Origin: an uncultured Rhodopila sp.
Lineage (GTDB): Bacteria > Pseudomonadota > Alphaproteobacteria > Acetobacterales > Acetobacteraceae
NCBI RefSeq assembly: GCF_903915725.1
Contig: NZ_CAIWTY010000034.1
Span: 1 to 64,000 of the forward strand
Length of the DNA stretch: 64,000 nt
Reading direction: 5' to 3'
Both the position numbers and the translations under genes were made by a program. The notes under the pieces are model-generated. The model ran no database searches and was not told the origin of the DNA. It was given only the letters and a program-made list of their open reading frames with translations. Of this stretch, positions 18,704-26,936 are shown in pieces. The stretch's first letter is position 1, and every line of letters begins with the position of its first letter.

Positions 18704-18737
18704 TGCCCCCGGTTAACAGCCGGGGGCACTTTGTTTT
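18704..18737 (+). terminator. Intrinsic terminator of the hybrid kinase gene
   Basis: TGCCCCCGG at 18704-18712 pairs perfectly with CCGGGGGCA at 18720-18728 around a 7-nt loop, followed by CTTTGTTTT. The T-tract is on the plus strand, so it ends the kinase transcript. The same hairpin overlaps the last codons and stop of the minus-strand PLP decarboxylase. Confidence 0.65.
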
Positions 18738-20188
18738 GGTTCGCGGCACGCGCTGTTTTGGTTGGCACGCGCTCGACGGCCGCCGTATTCAAGTATTGCG
18801 TCTACCAATATCTCGATGTCGCCGCAAGTGGTCCGGTGGTTGACGATCGCCGCGCGGATCGCCAGCGCTCCGTTCACCAGGGTGGTTGACGGTGCCGCGA
18901 TCCCGGCCTCCTGCACATCCGCGACAATGTCGGCGTTGAGGCGATCGAGGTCGCCGTCCGCGGCGATGTAGCGGAAGCAGACAATATTCAAGGTGACGGG
19001 GGCAAGCCGCTCCAGCGCCGGCTCCCGGTCCACGCGCGCCGCCAGCGCGGCCGCCAGGTCGCAGCTCTGCTGCACCACTTCGCCAAGCCGATCGGCGCCG
19101 TAGACGGAGAGAGTCATCCAGACCTTGAGGGCGCGGAAACCGCGCGACAGGTCGGGGCCGAGATCGCAGGGCCAGATCCCGCCGCCCGCCAGGCCGCGCT
19201 GCTCGCGCCGGAGATAGGCCGCCTCGGCGCTGAAGGTTGCCAACTGGCGGGCGCCGTCGCGCACCACGATGCAGCCGGCATCGTATTGAACCTGGGCCCA
19301 TTTATGGAAATCGAAGGCGACCGAGTCCGCCCGCTCGATCCCGGCCAGCTTCGGGCGCAGCGCGGGCGCCAGCAGCGCCGTCGCCCCGAAGGCGCCGTCG
19401 ACGTGGAACCAGAGGTTTTCCCGGGCGGCGATGTCGGCCAGTGCGGCAAGGTCGTCTACCGCGCCGGTGTCCACCGTGCCGGCGGTGCCGGCCACCAGGA
19501 ACGGCCGCATCCCGCTCGCCCTGTCCTGGGCGATCCGGCGGGTCAGCACGTCGATCCGCATCCGGCCGCTGCTGTCGAACGGGATCATGCGCAGGGCTTC
19601 GCGGCCGAAGCCGGCGATGTCCATCGCCTGCGGCAGGCAGCCATGCGCGGCGGCGGAGGCGTAGGCGACCAACCGGCTGCCACCGACTCCGGTCTCACGC
19701 ACCTCGGGACCAAGGCAGGCCGATCGGCCGACGAGTATGCCGATGAGGTTGGCGATCGAACTGCCGGTGACCAGCACGCCGGAGGCCTCGGCGGGAAATC
19801 CCAGCATCTCCGCGACCCAGGCGATGACCTGGCGCTCCACTTCGATCGGCGCCTGGTCCCGCCCGCCGAGATTGGCGTTCAGCCCGGCGGCGAGCAGTTC
19901 CGCCAGCATGGCGACGGGGTTGCCGCCACCCTGCACCCAGCCCATGAAGCCGGGATGCAGATTGCCCACGGCGTAGGGCTGCACGAGGGACTGGAAGTCC
20001 TTGTAGACCGCCTCGGCGGTGGACGGCCCGCGCGGCAAGGGCTGCCGCAGCCGCTCACGCAACGCCGCCGGCATCGGCTGCCAGACCGGGCGGTCGCGCA
20101 GAGTTTCCAGGTGATCGACCATGTCGTCGAGCATGCGGTGGCCGAGCGCGCGCAGACCGGTCCAATCGGCGGGGTCGAGACTTTCCAT
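18713..20188 (-). CDS. PLP-dependent decarboxylase (group II, aromatic amino acid type)
   Basis: 491 residues from ATG 20188. The fold-type I signature is present: the PLP lysine K296 in AFDFHKWAQVQYD, Asp264 in WFHVDGAFGA and the stacking histidine near residue 182 (AAAHGCLP). The N-terminal HPGFMGWVQGGGNPVAMLAE matches the group II decarboxylase family, which includes DOPA, tryptophan and tyrosine decarboxylases. The exact substrate is not determinable. It starts 2 nt after the GH5 stop, in the same operon. The last residues are encoded within a terminator hairpin of the opposite gene. Confidence 0.88.
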   Translation of the reverse strand: MESLDPADWTGLRALGHRMLDDMVDHLETLRDRPVWQPMPAALRERLRQPLPRGPSTAEAVYKDFQSLVQPYAVGNLHPGFMGWVQGGGNPVAMLAELLAAGLNANLGGRDQAPIEVERQVIAWVAEMLGFPAEASGVLVTGSSIANLIGILVGRSACLGPEVRETGVGGSRLVAYASAAAHGCLPQAMDIAGFGREALRMIPFDSSGRMRIDVLTRRIAQDRASGMRPFLVAGTAGTVDTGAVDDLAALADIAARENLWFHVDGAFGATALLAPALRPKLAGIERADSVAFDFHKWAQVQYDAGCIVVRDGARQLATFSAEAAYLRREQRGLAGGGIWPCDLGPDLSRGFRALKVWMTLSVYGADRLGEVVQQSCDLAAALAARVDREPALERLAPVTLNIVCFRYIAADGDLDRLNADIVADVQEAGIAAPSTTLVNGALAIRAAIVNHRTTCGDIEILVDAILEYGGRRARANQNSACREPKQSAPGC

Positions 20189-20190
20189 GT

Positions 20191-21417
20191 TTACATCCGT
20201 GATGACAGGCCAAGCACCGACAGGACGCGCGGATCGAGCCGCGGGTGCAAACCCGGCGGCGGCGTTATAGCGAAACCCATGACATCGTCGTAGCCCCAAA
20301 GAGCCCAGCCTATGCCCCGGGTTTCCAGCCCGTCACGCACTGTTTTCAGCCAGGCCAGACGGGCGGCCGGGTTGAGCGCGGCCGTCGCGCCGAACTCCCC
20401 GGCCAACAGGGCAACGTGATGCCGACGCGCCCAGGACGCGGCGCGATCGAGGGTTGCGCCGATGCGCCCGGCGTCCCAGCCGAAGCCGCAGTAGTAGCGC
20501 ATCAGCCCGGCTGTGGCGGGGTCGCGGGCGGTCGCGGCGGTGGCGGCGCAACGGGACGGGTCGTCCACCGGAAACGGCAGAGTCGCCAGCGCGGCGCGGT
20601 CCAGGCCGGGGCGATACGCCGCCAGCGCGGTCAGTTCCGGCGGGTCGTACAGATGGAAGCTGTAAAGGACATTGCGGTCGTCCTCCGGCGTCAGCGCGAG
20701 CAGGCCGTCGATGCTGCCCCAGTCCTGGCCGGTGAGCACGACGGTTGCGGCAGGCAGCCAGCGGCGGATATCGAGCAGGACGGCGTGCTGCAGCGTGGCC
20801 CATCCGGCGGGATCGCCGGGGAATACAGGTTCGTTGAGGATCTCCGGCAGGGTCCGGACCTGGTCCAAAGCCCGCAACTCCGGCGCCAGGCTCCGCCAAA
20901 ACGCCAGCAGCGGTGCCGGTTCAGCCTCCAATCGCCAGCCCTGCGGGTGCGGCGAGACGACGACCGCGAAACCCTGGCGCTGGATGCGGCGGATCGCGCC
21001 AAGCAGCGTGGCGCGTTCGGCCCCGGTGGCGACGATCGCCGGATCGACCGCCAGCCGCACGAAGTCGAACCCGGCGGCGCGCAGATCGGCGAGAGCCTGG
21101 TTGCTTAGGTAGGCGCCGAGGGCGGCGGGATCGCGGGAGGGCGTAAAGCGGAACCAGTTGGTCAGGTTGATGCCGCGGGTGAGGTTGGCCGGCCGGGCTA
21201 GGGGGGGGGTGTCCGCCGTCATGGCGGGGGATGCGAGGCCCTCGCGCGCCGGGTCGGGCGAAGCCGGTCGCCGTCCTCTCGTCATGGCGGGCGAAGGGCC
21301 GCCATCCACGCCTTTCGAGGCTGGCGTCGCCAAAGGCGTGGATGGCGGGCCTTCGCCCGCCATGACGGTGTGCACAGATAGCCACGCCCCGATCGCCAAA
21401 CAAAGCCACCGCCTCAA
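20191..21417 (-). CDS. Glycoside hydrolase family 5 (cellulase-like), secreted
   Basis: An N-terminal signal peptide (MRRWLCLAIGAWLSVHTVMA) is followed by an odd Pro/Ser/Arg-rich stretch (about residues 21-75) and a GH5 barrel starting at LTRGINLTNWF. The acid/base Glu196 lies in LPEILNEPVF and the nucleophile Glu341 in LLAGEFGAT. Conserved HLYDPP (about 255-260) supports the family. The odd stretch is encoded by a dispersed hairpin repeat (21280-21367) that keeps the frame. It overlaps the GT2 gene by 4 nt. It could trim or process an exported glucan; the real substrate is unknown. Confidence 0.88.
   Translation of the reverse strand: MRRWLCLAIGAWLSVHTVMAGEGPPSTPLATPASKGVDGGPSPAMTRGRRPASPDPAREGLASPAMTADTPPLARPANLTRGINLTNWFRFTPSRDPAALGAYLSNQALADLRAAGFDFVRLAVDPAIVATGAERATLLGAIRRIQRQGFAVVVSPHPQGWRLEAEPAPLLAFWRSLAPELRALDQVRTLPEILNEPVFPGDPAGWATLQHAVLLDIRRWLPAATVVLTGQDWGSIDGLLALTPEDDRNVLYSFHLYDPPELTALAAYRPGLDRAALATLPFPVDDPSRCAATAATARDPATAGLMRYYCGFGWDAGRIGATLDRAASWARRHHVALLAGEFGATAALNPAARLAWLKTVRDGLETRGIGWALWGYDDVMGFAITPPPGLHPRLDPRVLSVLGLSSRM
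21280..21367. repeat. Dispersed hairpin repeat inside the GH5 gene
   Basis: 21280-21315 and 21332-21367 are reverse complements at 35 of 36 positions around a 16-nt loop. Each arm runs through the CGTCATGG...CATCCACGCC core common in alphaproteobacterial genomes. It lies in frame between the signal peptide and the catalytic domain of the GH5 protein. A partial extra copy of the motif (GTCATGGCGG) occurs at 21218-21228. Confidence 0.75.
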
Positions 21418-22400
21418 CGCGCCACCCTGACGGCGCTGGGTTCAAACCGTTGCACAAGGTACAGCGGCCGCTGCTTGGTCTCGTCGAACACCCGCCCGAG
21501 ATATTCGCCAATAACACCCAGGAACATGAGTTGCACGCCGCCCAGGAACAGCACCACCGTCATCAGGCTCGGGTAGCCGGCGACCGGGTTGCCGATGATC
21601 AGCGTCTTGACGATCACCTGCACGGCATAGATCACCGCCAGCACGGCCACGGCCAGTCCGACATAGGTGGCGCATTTCAGCGGCATCACGGTGAAGCTGG
21701 TGATTCCCTCCAGCGCCAGGTTCCACAGCCGCCAGTAGGTCCATTTGCTGACCCCGCTGCTGCGGCATGCGCGGTCGTACGGCACGAACGTGGTGGGATA
21801 GCCGATCCAGGCGAACACGCCTTTCATGAAGCGGTGCTGCTCGCGGAGCTGGCGCACGGCGTCCACCGCGCGGCGGCTCAGCAGGCGGAAATCGCCGGTG
21901 TCCTCCGGCAGTTTCAGCGCTCCGGTGCGCTGCATCAGGCGGTAGAAGGCGTGCGCGGTGCGCCGCTTGAGCCAGGTTTCCCCGGCGCGGCTGCGGCGGC
22001 GGGCGTTGACCATGTCGTAGCCGCGCCGCCATTGCGCGATCAATTCGGGGATCAGTTCCGGCGGGTCCTGCAAGTCGGCGTCGATCACCACCACCGCATC
22101 CCCGGCGGCATGGTCAAGGCCGGCGGTGATCGCGGTCTCCTTGCCGAAGTTGCGCGACAGGCTGAGCACGCCGGCGTGGCAGTCGGTGCTGCGCAAAGCT
22201 TCCATCACCGCCAGGGTGCCGTCCGTGCTGCCGTCATCGACGTAGATGACTTCCCAGGAAACGCTGTCCGCCAGGGCGGCGGCAAGCCTCTGGTGGAAGC
22301 GGTCCAGTCCCGCCGCCTCGTTGAACGCCGGCACGACGACGGACAGGGTGGGCTGCCGGAATGGCCGCTCCGGCAGCGGAATCATGTCGGGCATAAGCAC
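21414..22400 (-). CDS. Family 2 glycosyltransferase, undecaprenyl-phosphate sugar type
   Basis: The GT-A domain opens LSVVVPAFNEAAGLDRF. The nucleotide-sugar motif EVIYVDDGSTDGTLAVM holds Asp55-Asp56, and VVVIDADLQDPPELIPEL lies near 104-121. Two C-terminal membrane helices (about 232-257 and 268-292) are characteristic of GtrB/DPM1-like enzymes, which load a sugar onto undecaprenyl phosphate. The start is GTG 22400 or ATG 22394. It is the first gene of an operon with the GH5 enzyme (4-nt overlap) and the decarboxylase. A membrane GT39-like gene diverges from it, a natural acceptor-side partner. Confidence 0.9.
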   Translation of the reverse strand: MLMPDMIPLPERPFRQPTLSVVVPAFNEAAGLDRFHQRLAAALADSVSWEVIYVDDGSTDGTLAVMEALRSTDCHAGVLSLSRNFGKETAITAGLDHAAGDAVVVIDADLQDPPELIPELIAQWRRGYDMVNARRRSRAGETWLKRRTAHAFYRLMQRTGALKLPEDTGDFRLLSRRAVDAVRQLREQHRFMKGVFAWIGYPTTFVPYDRACRSSGVSKWTYWRLWNLALEGITSFTVMPLKCATYVGLAVAVLAVIYAVQVIVKTLIIGNPVAGYPSLMTVVLFLGGVQLMFLGVIGEYLGRVFDETKQRPLYLVQRFEPSAVRVAR

Positions 22401-22457
22401 TCCGTTAACCTTTGGCCGTTAGGCTGGGCGGCACCATGACCCGGGAAGTGCTGCGAT

Positions 22458-23996
22458 TTGGTTAACGCGGTGAAATTTTGTTCGGTGCTGCTGCTCGGCG
22501 CGGCGGTGCTGAGTGCGGCGGCGTGGCTGCGCGGGGCGGAATACGACGAGCAGTATACGCTGTTCCTGACTGCGGGCGCGGCACGGCCGGACTGGCCGGA
22601 GACGGTATTTCCCGCCGGGCTGATTGCCGCGGTGCAGGCGGGACACGCCGGTTTGGCGGGCATCGCGCGGGACCTGCGCGCCACCGATGTGCATCCGCCG
22701 TTGTATTTCTGGGCGGTGGCGCTGTGGCGGGAGCTGTTCGGTCCCGGGCTGTTCGCGGCGCGGCTGTTCTCCGTGCTGTGCGGCGTGGTGTCGCTGGGGC
22801 TGACCGGGCGGATTGCGCGGCAGTGCGGTGTGAGGGCGGCGCCGGCGATGCTGGCGACGCTGGGCTGCTACGGGTTTGTCTATACCAATGCCATCGCCCG
22901 GGGGTTTGCTTTGGCGGAGATGCTGAGTCTGGCCGGGGTGACGCTGCTGCTCGGACGGCGGCCGGTGGCCGCGGGGGTAATGCTGGGGGCGGCGTGCGGC
23001 TGCAATTACCTCTCGGTGTTCGTTGCGGCGGCGGCGGTGGTCTCGGCGCGGGGGTGGCGGGCAGTGCCGGTTGCGATGCCGTTCCTGGCGCTGGATGCGT
23101 GGTTTTTCGCCGCGCAGCACGGGTCCCGGCCGGACCAGTTCCCGCCCTTCGCGCCGGGGCCGAGCCTGCTGCGGCTGGCGGAGTATGAGGTGGCGGCGGT
23201 GTTCGGCGGATTGCCGCTGTATGTCGATGGCTGGATGCGGGTGGCGGTTGCGGCGGCCGTCAGTGTGGCGGCTGTTGGTTTGGTGGCGGCGATCGCGGCG
23301 GCGAGGCCGTGGTCGGGCGGTTCCGGCGTGCGGCTTGTGCTGGCGGCGGCGGTGGCGCCTCCGGCTGGACTGTTGCTGCTGGGCGCGGTGTTCGACAACA
23401 CGCCGATAGAGTTGCGGTATCTGTCGTTCGGATTGCCGTTTCTCGCGGTGTTGGTGGCGTTCGGCTTGAATCCCCGCGGCTGTCCGCACCCCGTCATGCC
23501 GACAAAGGTCGGCATCCACGCCTGTTGCTTGTCCGAACGAAGGCGTGGATGGCGCTCCGCCTTCCGCCATGACGAGGGGGGCGGCCTTACCCGGGGATCA
23601 CGGGCGGTTGGTATAAGCCTCCTTCTCGCCATCCAAACCGCCTCCATCGCCGGCCTGCTGCTATCCGCCCGCACCATGCAGCCGGCGCGTGCCGCCGCGG
23701 CCGAGGCAGCCGGACTGGTTGGCGACGGAGTCGTGCTTCTCCCGCGCGGCAACGACGGAGTCGGCATCCCCGGAGCGTTCGGCATCGAGGCGCCCCCTGC
23801 CCTGCCGCTTCTACTTGTCCGCGCTGGCGAGCCGGTCGCCGAACGGATCGCGTCCTGGAACCGCGTCGTTGTCGTGACGCTGGCGCAGGACCGAGACAGT
23901 GCCGCCGCCCTGCCGGTGCTGCGCGCCGCCCTGAGTGCCGCACACTGGTGCCGGGTGGCGAACAGGTTCGACGTCGAGGTGTACGAACGGGAGTGA
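22458..23996 (+). CDS. GT39/ArnT-like membrane glycosyltransferase
   Basis: About 512 residues with many hydrophobic helices. The catalytic acidic pair lies in AEYDEQYTLF (residues 27-36) and the second conserved motif ATDVHPPLYFWAVALW near 76. These are typical of dolichyl/undecaprenyl-phosphate-sugar glycosyltransferases acting on the periplasmic face. The start is TTG 22458 or GTG 22470. A dispersed repeat (23492-23574) is embedded in the frame and adds about 30 polar residues, including MPTKVGIHACCLSERRRG, between two membrane segments. The adjacent GT2 enzyme would supply its lipid-linked sugar. Confidence 0.85.
   Translation: MVNAVKFCSVLLLGAAVLSAAAWLRGAEYDEQYTLFLTAGAARPDWPETVFPAGLIAAVQAGHAGLAGIARDLRATDVHPPLYFWAVALWRELFGPGLFAARLFSVLCGVVSLGLTGRIARQCGVRAAPAMLATLGCYGFVYTNAIARGFALAEMLSLAGVTLLLGRRPVAAGVMLGAACGCNYLSVFVAAAAVVSARGWRAVPVAMPFLALDAWFFAAQHGSRPDQFPPFAPGPSLLRLAEYEVAAVFGGLPLYVDGWMRVAVAAAVSVAAVGLVAAIAAARPWSGGSGVRLVLAAAVAPPAGLLLLGAVFDNTPIELRYLSFGLPFLAVLVAFGLNPRGCPHPVMPTKVGIHACCLSERRRGWRSAFRHDEGGGLTRGSRAVGISLLLAIQTASIAGLLLSARTMQPARAAAAEAAGLVGDGVVLLPRGNDGVGIPGAFGIEAPPALPLLLVRAGEPVAERIASWNRVVVVTLAQDRDSAAALPVLRAALSAAHWCRVANRFDVEVYERE
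23492..23574. repeat. Dispersed hairpin repeat inside the GT39-like gene
   Basis: CGTCATGCCGAC...GGCATCCACGCCT (23492-23523) is mirrored by AGGCGTGGATGGCG...CCGCCATGACG (23541-23574). It belongs to the same family as the copies at 21280 and 48700. It is read through in frame within the membrane glycosyltransferase, around residues 345-373. Confidence 0.75.
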
Positions 23997-24311
23997 GCGG
24001 TGATCTTCAACGGCTTCGCTTCGGCGCGAGTGCCCCCGCCAATGCTCGTCGCGCCCGCAGAAGGCTGGTTCCCAAAGTCGGACGAGCGCGATACATCGGC
24101 GGTAGGAAGGGCTACCCGACCTGCGGCGCTGAAGACTGCCGACTTTCCCTGGCTGTCGCCGAATGGCCTCGCGCTTTTGGGTGACGCACAGGAGGTAAGC
24201 GGCCCTCCTACCTACAAGCAATTCCGCGGCGGACGGTAACAAGAACCGAGCGTTATCGCAGCGCGGCGGCGAGCATCGACGAGAGGCCCGGCCGTGCGAC
24301 CGGGCAGCCGC
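23997..24311. other. 315-nt gap with no supported gene
   Basis: Lies between the GT39-like gene and the convergent exosortase gene. A short open frame from GTG 24000 shows no family resemblance or coding signature. The stretch GGTAGGAAGGGCTACC near 24100-24120 and a mirrored region near 24195-24225 look like repeat-type intergenic sequence. No clear intrinsic terminator for either convergent gene was found. Confidence 0.4.
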
Positions 24312-25820
24312 CTACCGTACCGCCGTCACCGCCTCCACCGACTGATCCAGCCCCCGGTGCGCAACCAGGAACGCGCCCAGTTCATCCTCGGCGATCCGCC
24401 GCCGGGTCACGTTCAGTGCCGCCCAATCGACCGCCGGCGTCACCGTCATCACCAGCGGCGCATGCGCCGAGCCCGTCAGGCTATCGAGCGCCATCCGCAA
24501 CCGCATCCCGAGCCCCGGACGCTTCGGCCGGCCATCGATCCAAACCGAAACCCCCAGGGCGTAGGCCGGTTCGTCCGCCCGGATGATCCGCCATGCGCTC
24601 GGCTTGCCGTCGCCGGGGTCCAGCCAGGCTTCCGAACGGGACTCGCCGTCCGCCGGGCGGCATAAACGGCGCCACGCCGCCATCACCGCGCCGGCCGTCG
24701 AGCGCGGCGACAGCGCCTGCCAGCGCATGTCCATCACGGCCTCGCCGCAGGTCGCGCGCTGCCCGCGCTCCGGCGCCGGCAGCGGCGAAACCGAGCAGCC
24801 CGGTCCGAGGTCGATGGTCTCGGCCGTCAACAGCGGGCTGCGCGTGGCAATGGCAAGGCCGGTTACCAGGACCGGACTGACGCAGGCCACGGCGACCAGT
24901 CCCGCGGCTGCGACCAACGCTCCCCGCCACTTCGCAGCCGGTTCGACCGCCGGCGGCGGCGAAACGGAGCGCGTGGTCAACTCATCCTGCCGGAACGGCA
25001 GCCCCAGCACGATCAGCAGCAGAATAACGAACGAGAAGAACACCCAGCCGTAGATGATATGGTCCGCTGCCGCCGCCTGCGCACTGTTCAGCACATACCC
25101 CAGATAAACAATCCCGATCGCCCGGAAGCCGTTCGCGACAATCGGCACCATAATAGAAACGAAGATGAACAGGCCGCGCCGCACCGGGCCGCGGTACATC
25201 ATCAGCGCATACAGGCAGCCGAAGGCGATCGATGCGATCAGGAAACGCAGCCCGGCGCAGGCTTCGGCGATGAAGAAGGTGCCCTGCGGGATCTCGATGA
25301 CGTACCCGTCGATATAGGCCGGCACGCCAAGCATATCCAGGCCGTGCCTGACGAACCAGGTGGTGACGTCCTGAAGCTGCGGCGTCAGGAACTCGCCGAA
25401 CGGAACGAGAAAGTAAAGATATAGCAACGGCCCCGCCATGGCCCACCAGAGCCGCCGCCCGAGCACCGCCAGGACCAGCAGTTCGACGAAGGTCATCGCG
25501 GCGAGCTGGCGGCCTTCCATGATGCCGAGACGCTCCGCCAGCAGCCACACCAGCGCTACCGGCACCGCCAGCAGCATGGCCGGCCGCCATGGCTGCATCG
25601 TTACGCCGCGCAGATCGAACCGCCGATCCCATAGCAGATAGGCGGCGATCGGGATCACCAGGAAGCAGTGGTTATACGCAGTCGAATCGATCCAGGTTTG
25701 GATCGCCGCCGAAATTTCTTCGTTGAAGACCGCGCCCAGTACCAGCAAGCCGGCGCCGAGCAACAAAAGCGGCCGCCGCCACTCGGACGAGGTGGACAGT
25801 GCCGCCGCGGGCGCGTTCAT
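24312..25820 (-). CDS. xrtA: Exosortase A with C-terminal EpsI-like domain
   Basis: A polytopic transpeptidase-like enzyme proposed to process PEP-CTERM proteins at the inner membrane. The catalytic triad of the family is present: Cys188 in FIAEACAGLRFL, Arg233 in VANGFRAIGIVYLGY and His254 in ADHIIYGWVFF. Residues 1-275 form the exosortase core with about eight helices. After a Pro/Ser linker, residues about 290-502 form an EpsI-type domain, which many XrtA loci encode as a separate or fused unit. It is the last gene of the minus-strand exopolysaccharide operon. Confidence 0.94.
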   Translation of the reverse strand: MNAPAAALSTSSEWRRPLLLLGAGLLVLGAVFNEEISAAIQTWIDSTAYNHCFLVIPIAAYLLWDRRFDLRGVTMQPWRPAMLLAVPVALVWLLAERLGIMEGRQLAAMTFVELLVLAVLGRRLWWAMAGPLLYLYFLVPFGEFLTPQLQDVTTWFVRHGLDMLGVPAYIDGYVIEIPQGTFFIAEACAGLRFLIASIAFGCLYALMMYRGPVRRGLFIFVSIMVPIVANGFRAIGIVYLGYVLNSAQAAAADHIIYGWVFFSFVILLLIVLGLPFRQDELTTRSVSPPPAVEPAAKWRGALVAAAGLVAVACVSPVLVTGLAIATRSPLLTAETIDLGPGCSVSPLPAPERGQRATCGEAVMDMRWQALSPRSTAGAVMAAWRRLCRPADGESRSEAWLDPGDGKPSAWRIIRADEPAYALGVSVWIDGRPKRPGLGMRLRMALDSLTGSAHAPLVMTVTPAVDWAALNVTRRRIAEDELGAFLVAHRGLDQSVEAVTAVR

Positions 25821-25890
25821 GTCCGGTGGCTTTTGCTAAGACAGCGCATCAAACGCTCCTTGATCCGGGTGCAGGCGAGGCAGTCCGCTG

Positions 25891-26934
25891 TCATCCCAGC
25901 CCGCGCACGATGAACGGGCCGACGGCATTGGCGACGGGCAGCGGCAGCCGCTTCCATGCGGCGATGAACAGCGCGTATTTCGGGTTCAGCGGATTGAGCT
26001 CGGGGATCGTCTCGCCGGGCTTCAGCTTGAACCGGTACTGCAGGTTTGCCGGCTCGAACCCCCAGTTGCGCTTGAATGCCAGCGCCCCGGTGCCGAGCTT
26101 GCTGCGGCCGAAATCGAACAGCCGGCAGCCGCGATCGGCCGCACGTCGCATCACTTCCCAATACATGAAATCGTTGCCGGCGCAGCCGCGCGCGGCCGCC
26201 GTGCCGCCGCCGTAATAGGGCAGCACCTCGTCGCGGAAATAGAAGTTCAGCACGGAGGTAACCGGCGTTTCCTTGTCGAAAACGGTCACCGCATCCGCGG
26301 CCTCGCCGAACACCTCCATCAATATGCGGAAGTAACGGCGCGAGAACACCGGCGTGCCGAGGTTGCGCACGCTCTCGGCATATACCCGGTGCAGCAGCCT
26401 GACATCGCGGTTCGCCACCGAGGTCAGGCCGTTCTGGATGCCCTTGCGCACCATCGCCCGCTGCTTGCGCGGGATGGCTTTCATGTTGGCATCATGGTCC
26501 CCGCCGATCGGCTTGCGGAACGTCACGTAAAGGTCGGGCCGCTCGACCCAGCCGTCGCCGGCAAGCGAAGCGGGCGAATCGCGGTAACGCAACTCCGCCG
26601 CCGAGGCGCCGGTGCGCGTCAACAGATCGCCGGCATGCGCCAGCAGCGCAGCCTCACTTTCCGCATCCGCGGCCAGCGCGCCGCCATAGACGCAGAACGG
26701 CGCGGATATCAGCGTGTCGCCGAACAGCCGGGTCTTCACCCGGGCCAGCGGCAGCACGCCGGTGATGGCGCCGTCGCGCTCGGCGAAGACGTAATGCGTG
26801 GCGTGGCCGAAGGCGGTTTCCACCACGCGGGCCCAGCCGGCGCGATGGAAAAACGTCCCCGCCGGCATCGCCAGCACGAAGCGGTCCCAGGCCGCTTCGC
26901 TGGCCTCCTCCAGCGGACGGACGATGACGGCCAC
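25891..26934 (-). CDS. FemAB-family XrtA/PEP-CTERM-associated protein
   Basis: A GNAT-fold FemAB-like protein, 347 residues from GTG 26934 (VAVIVRPLEEASEAAWDRF). Characteristic stretches include ITGVLPLARVKTRLFGDTLI, RKQRAMVRKGIQNGL and YWEVMRRAADRGCRLFDFGR, and the tail YRFKLKPGETIPELNPLNPK is typical of the XrtA-linked subfamily. The chosen start is 2 nt after the deacetylase stop. The longer open frame beyond it shadows the deacetylase gene. It is probably an aminoacyl- or acyl-transferase acting in surface-polymer assembly; the substrate is unknown. Confidence 0.9.
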   Translation of the reverse strand: MAVIVRPLEEASEAAWDRFVLAMPAGTFFHRAGWARVVETAFGHATHYVFAERDGAITGVLPLARVKTRLFGDTLISAPFCVYGGALAADAESEAALLAHAGDLLTRTGASAAELRYRDSPASLAGDGWVERPDLYVTFRKPIGGDHDANMKAIPRKQRAMVRKGIQNGLTSVANRDVRLLHRVYAESVRNLGTPVFSRRYFRILMEVFGEAADAVTVFDKETPVTSVLNFYFRDEVLPYYGGGTAAARGCAGNDFMYWEVMRRAADRGCRLFDFGRSKLGTGALAFKRNWGFEPANLQYRFKLKPGETIPELNPLNPKYALFIAAWKRLPLPVANAVGPFIVRGLG

Positions 26935-26936
26935 GG

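Noticed and set aside
24000-24239. 79-codon frame after the GT39-like gene
   Set aside because: No homology impression, no helix or motif pattern, repeat-like nucleotide sequence.
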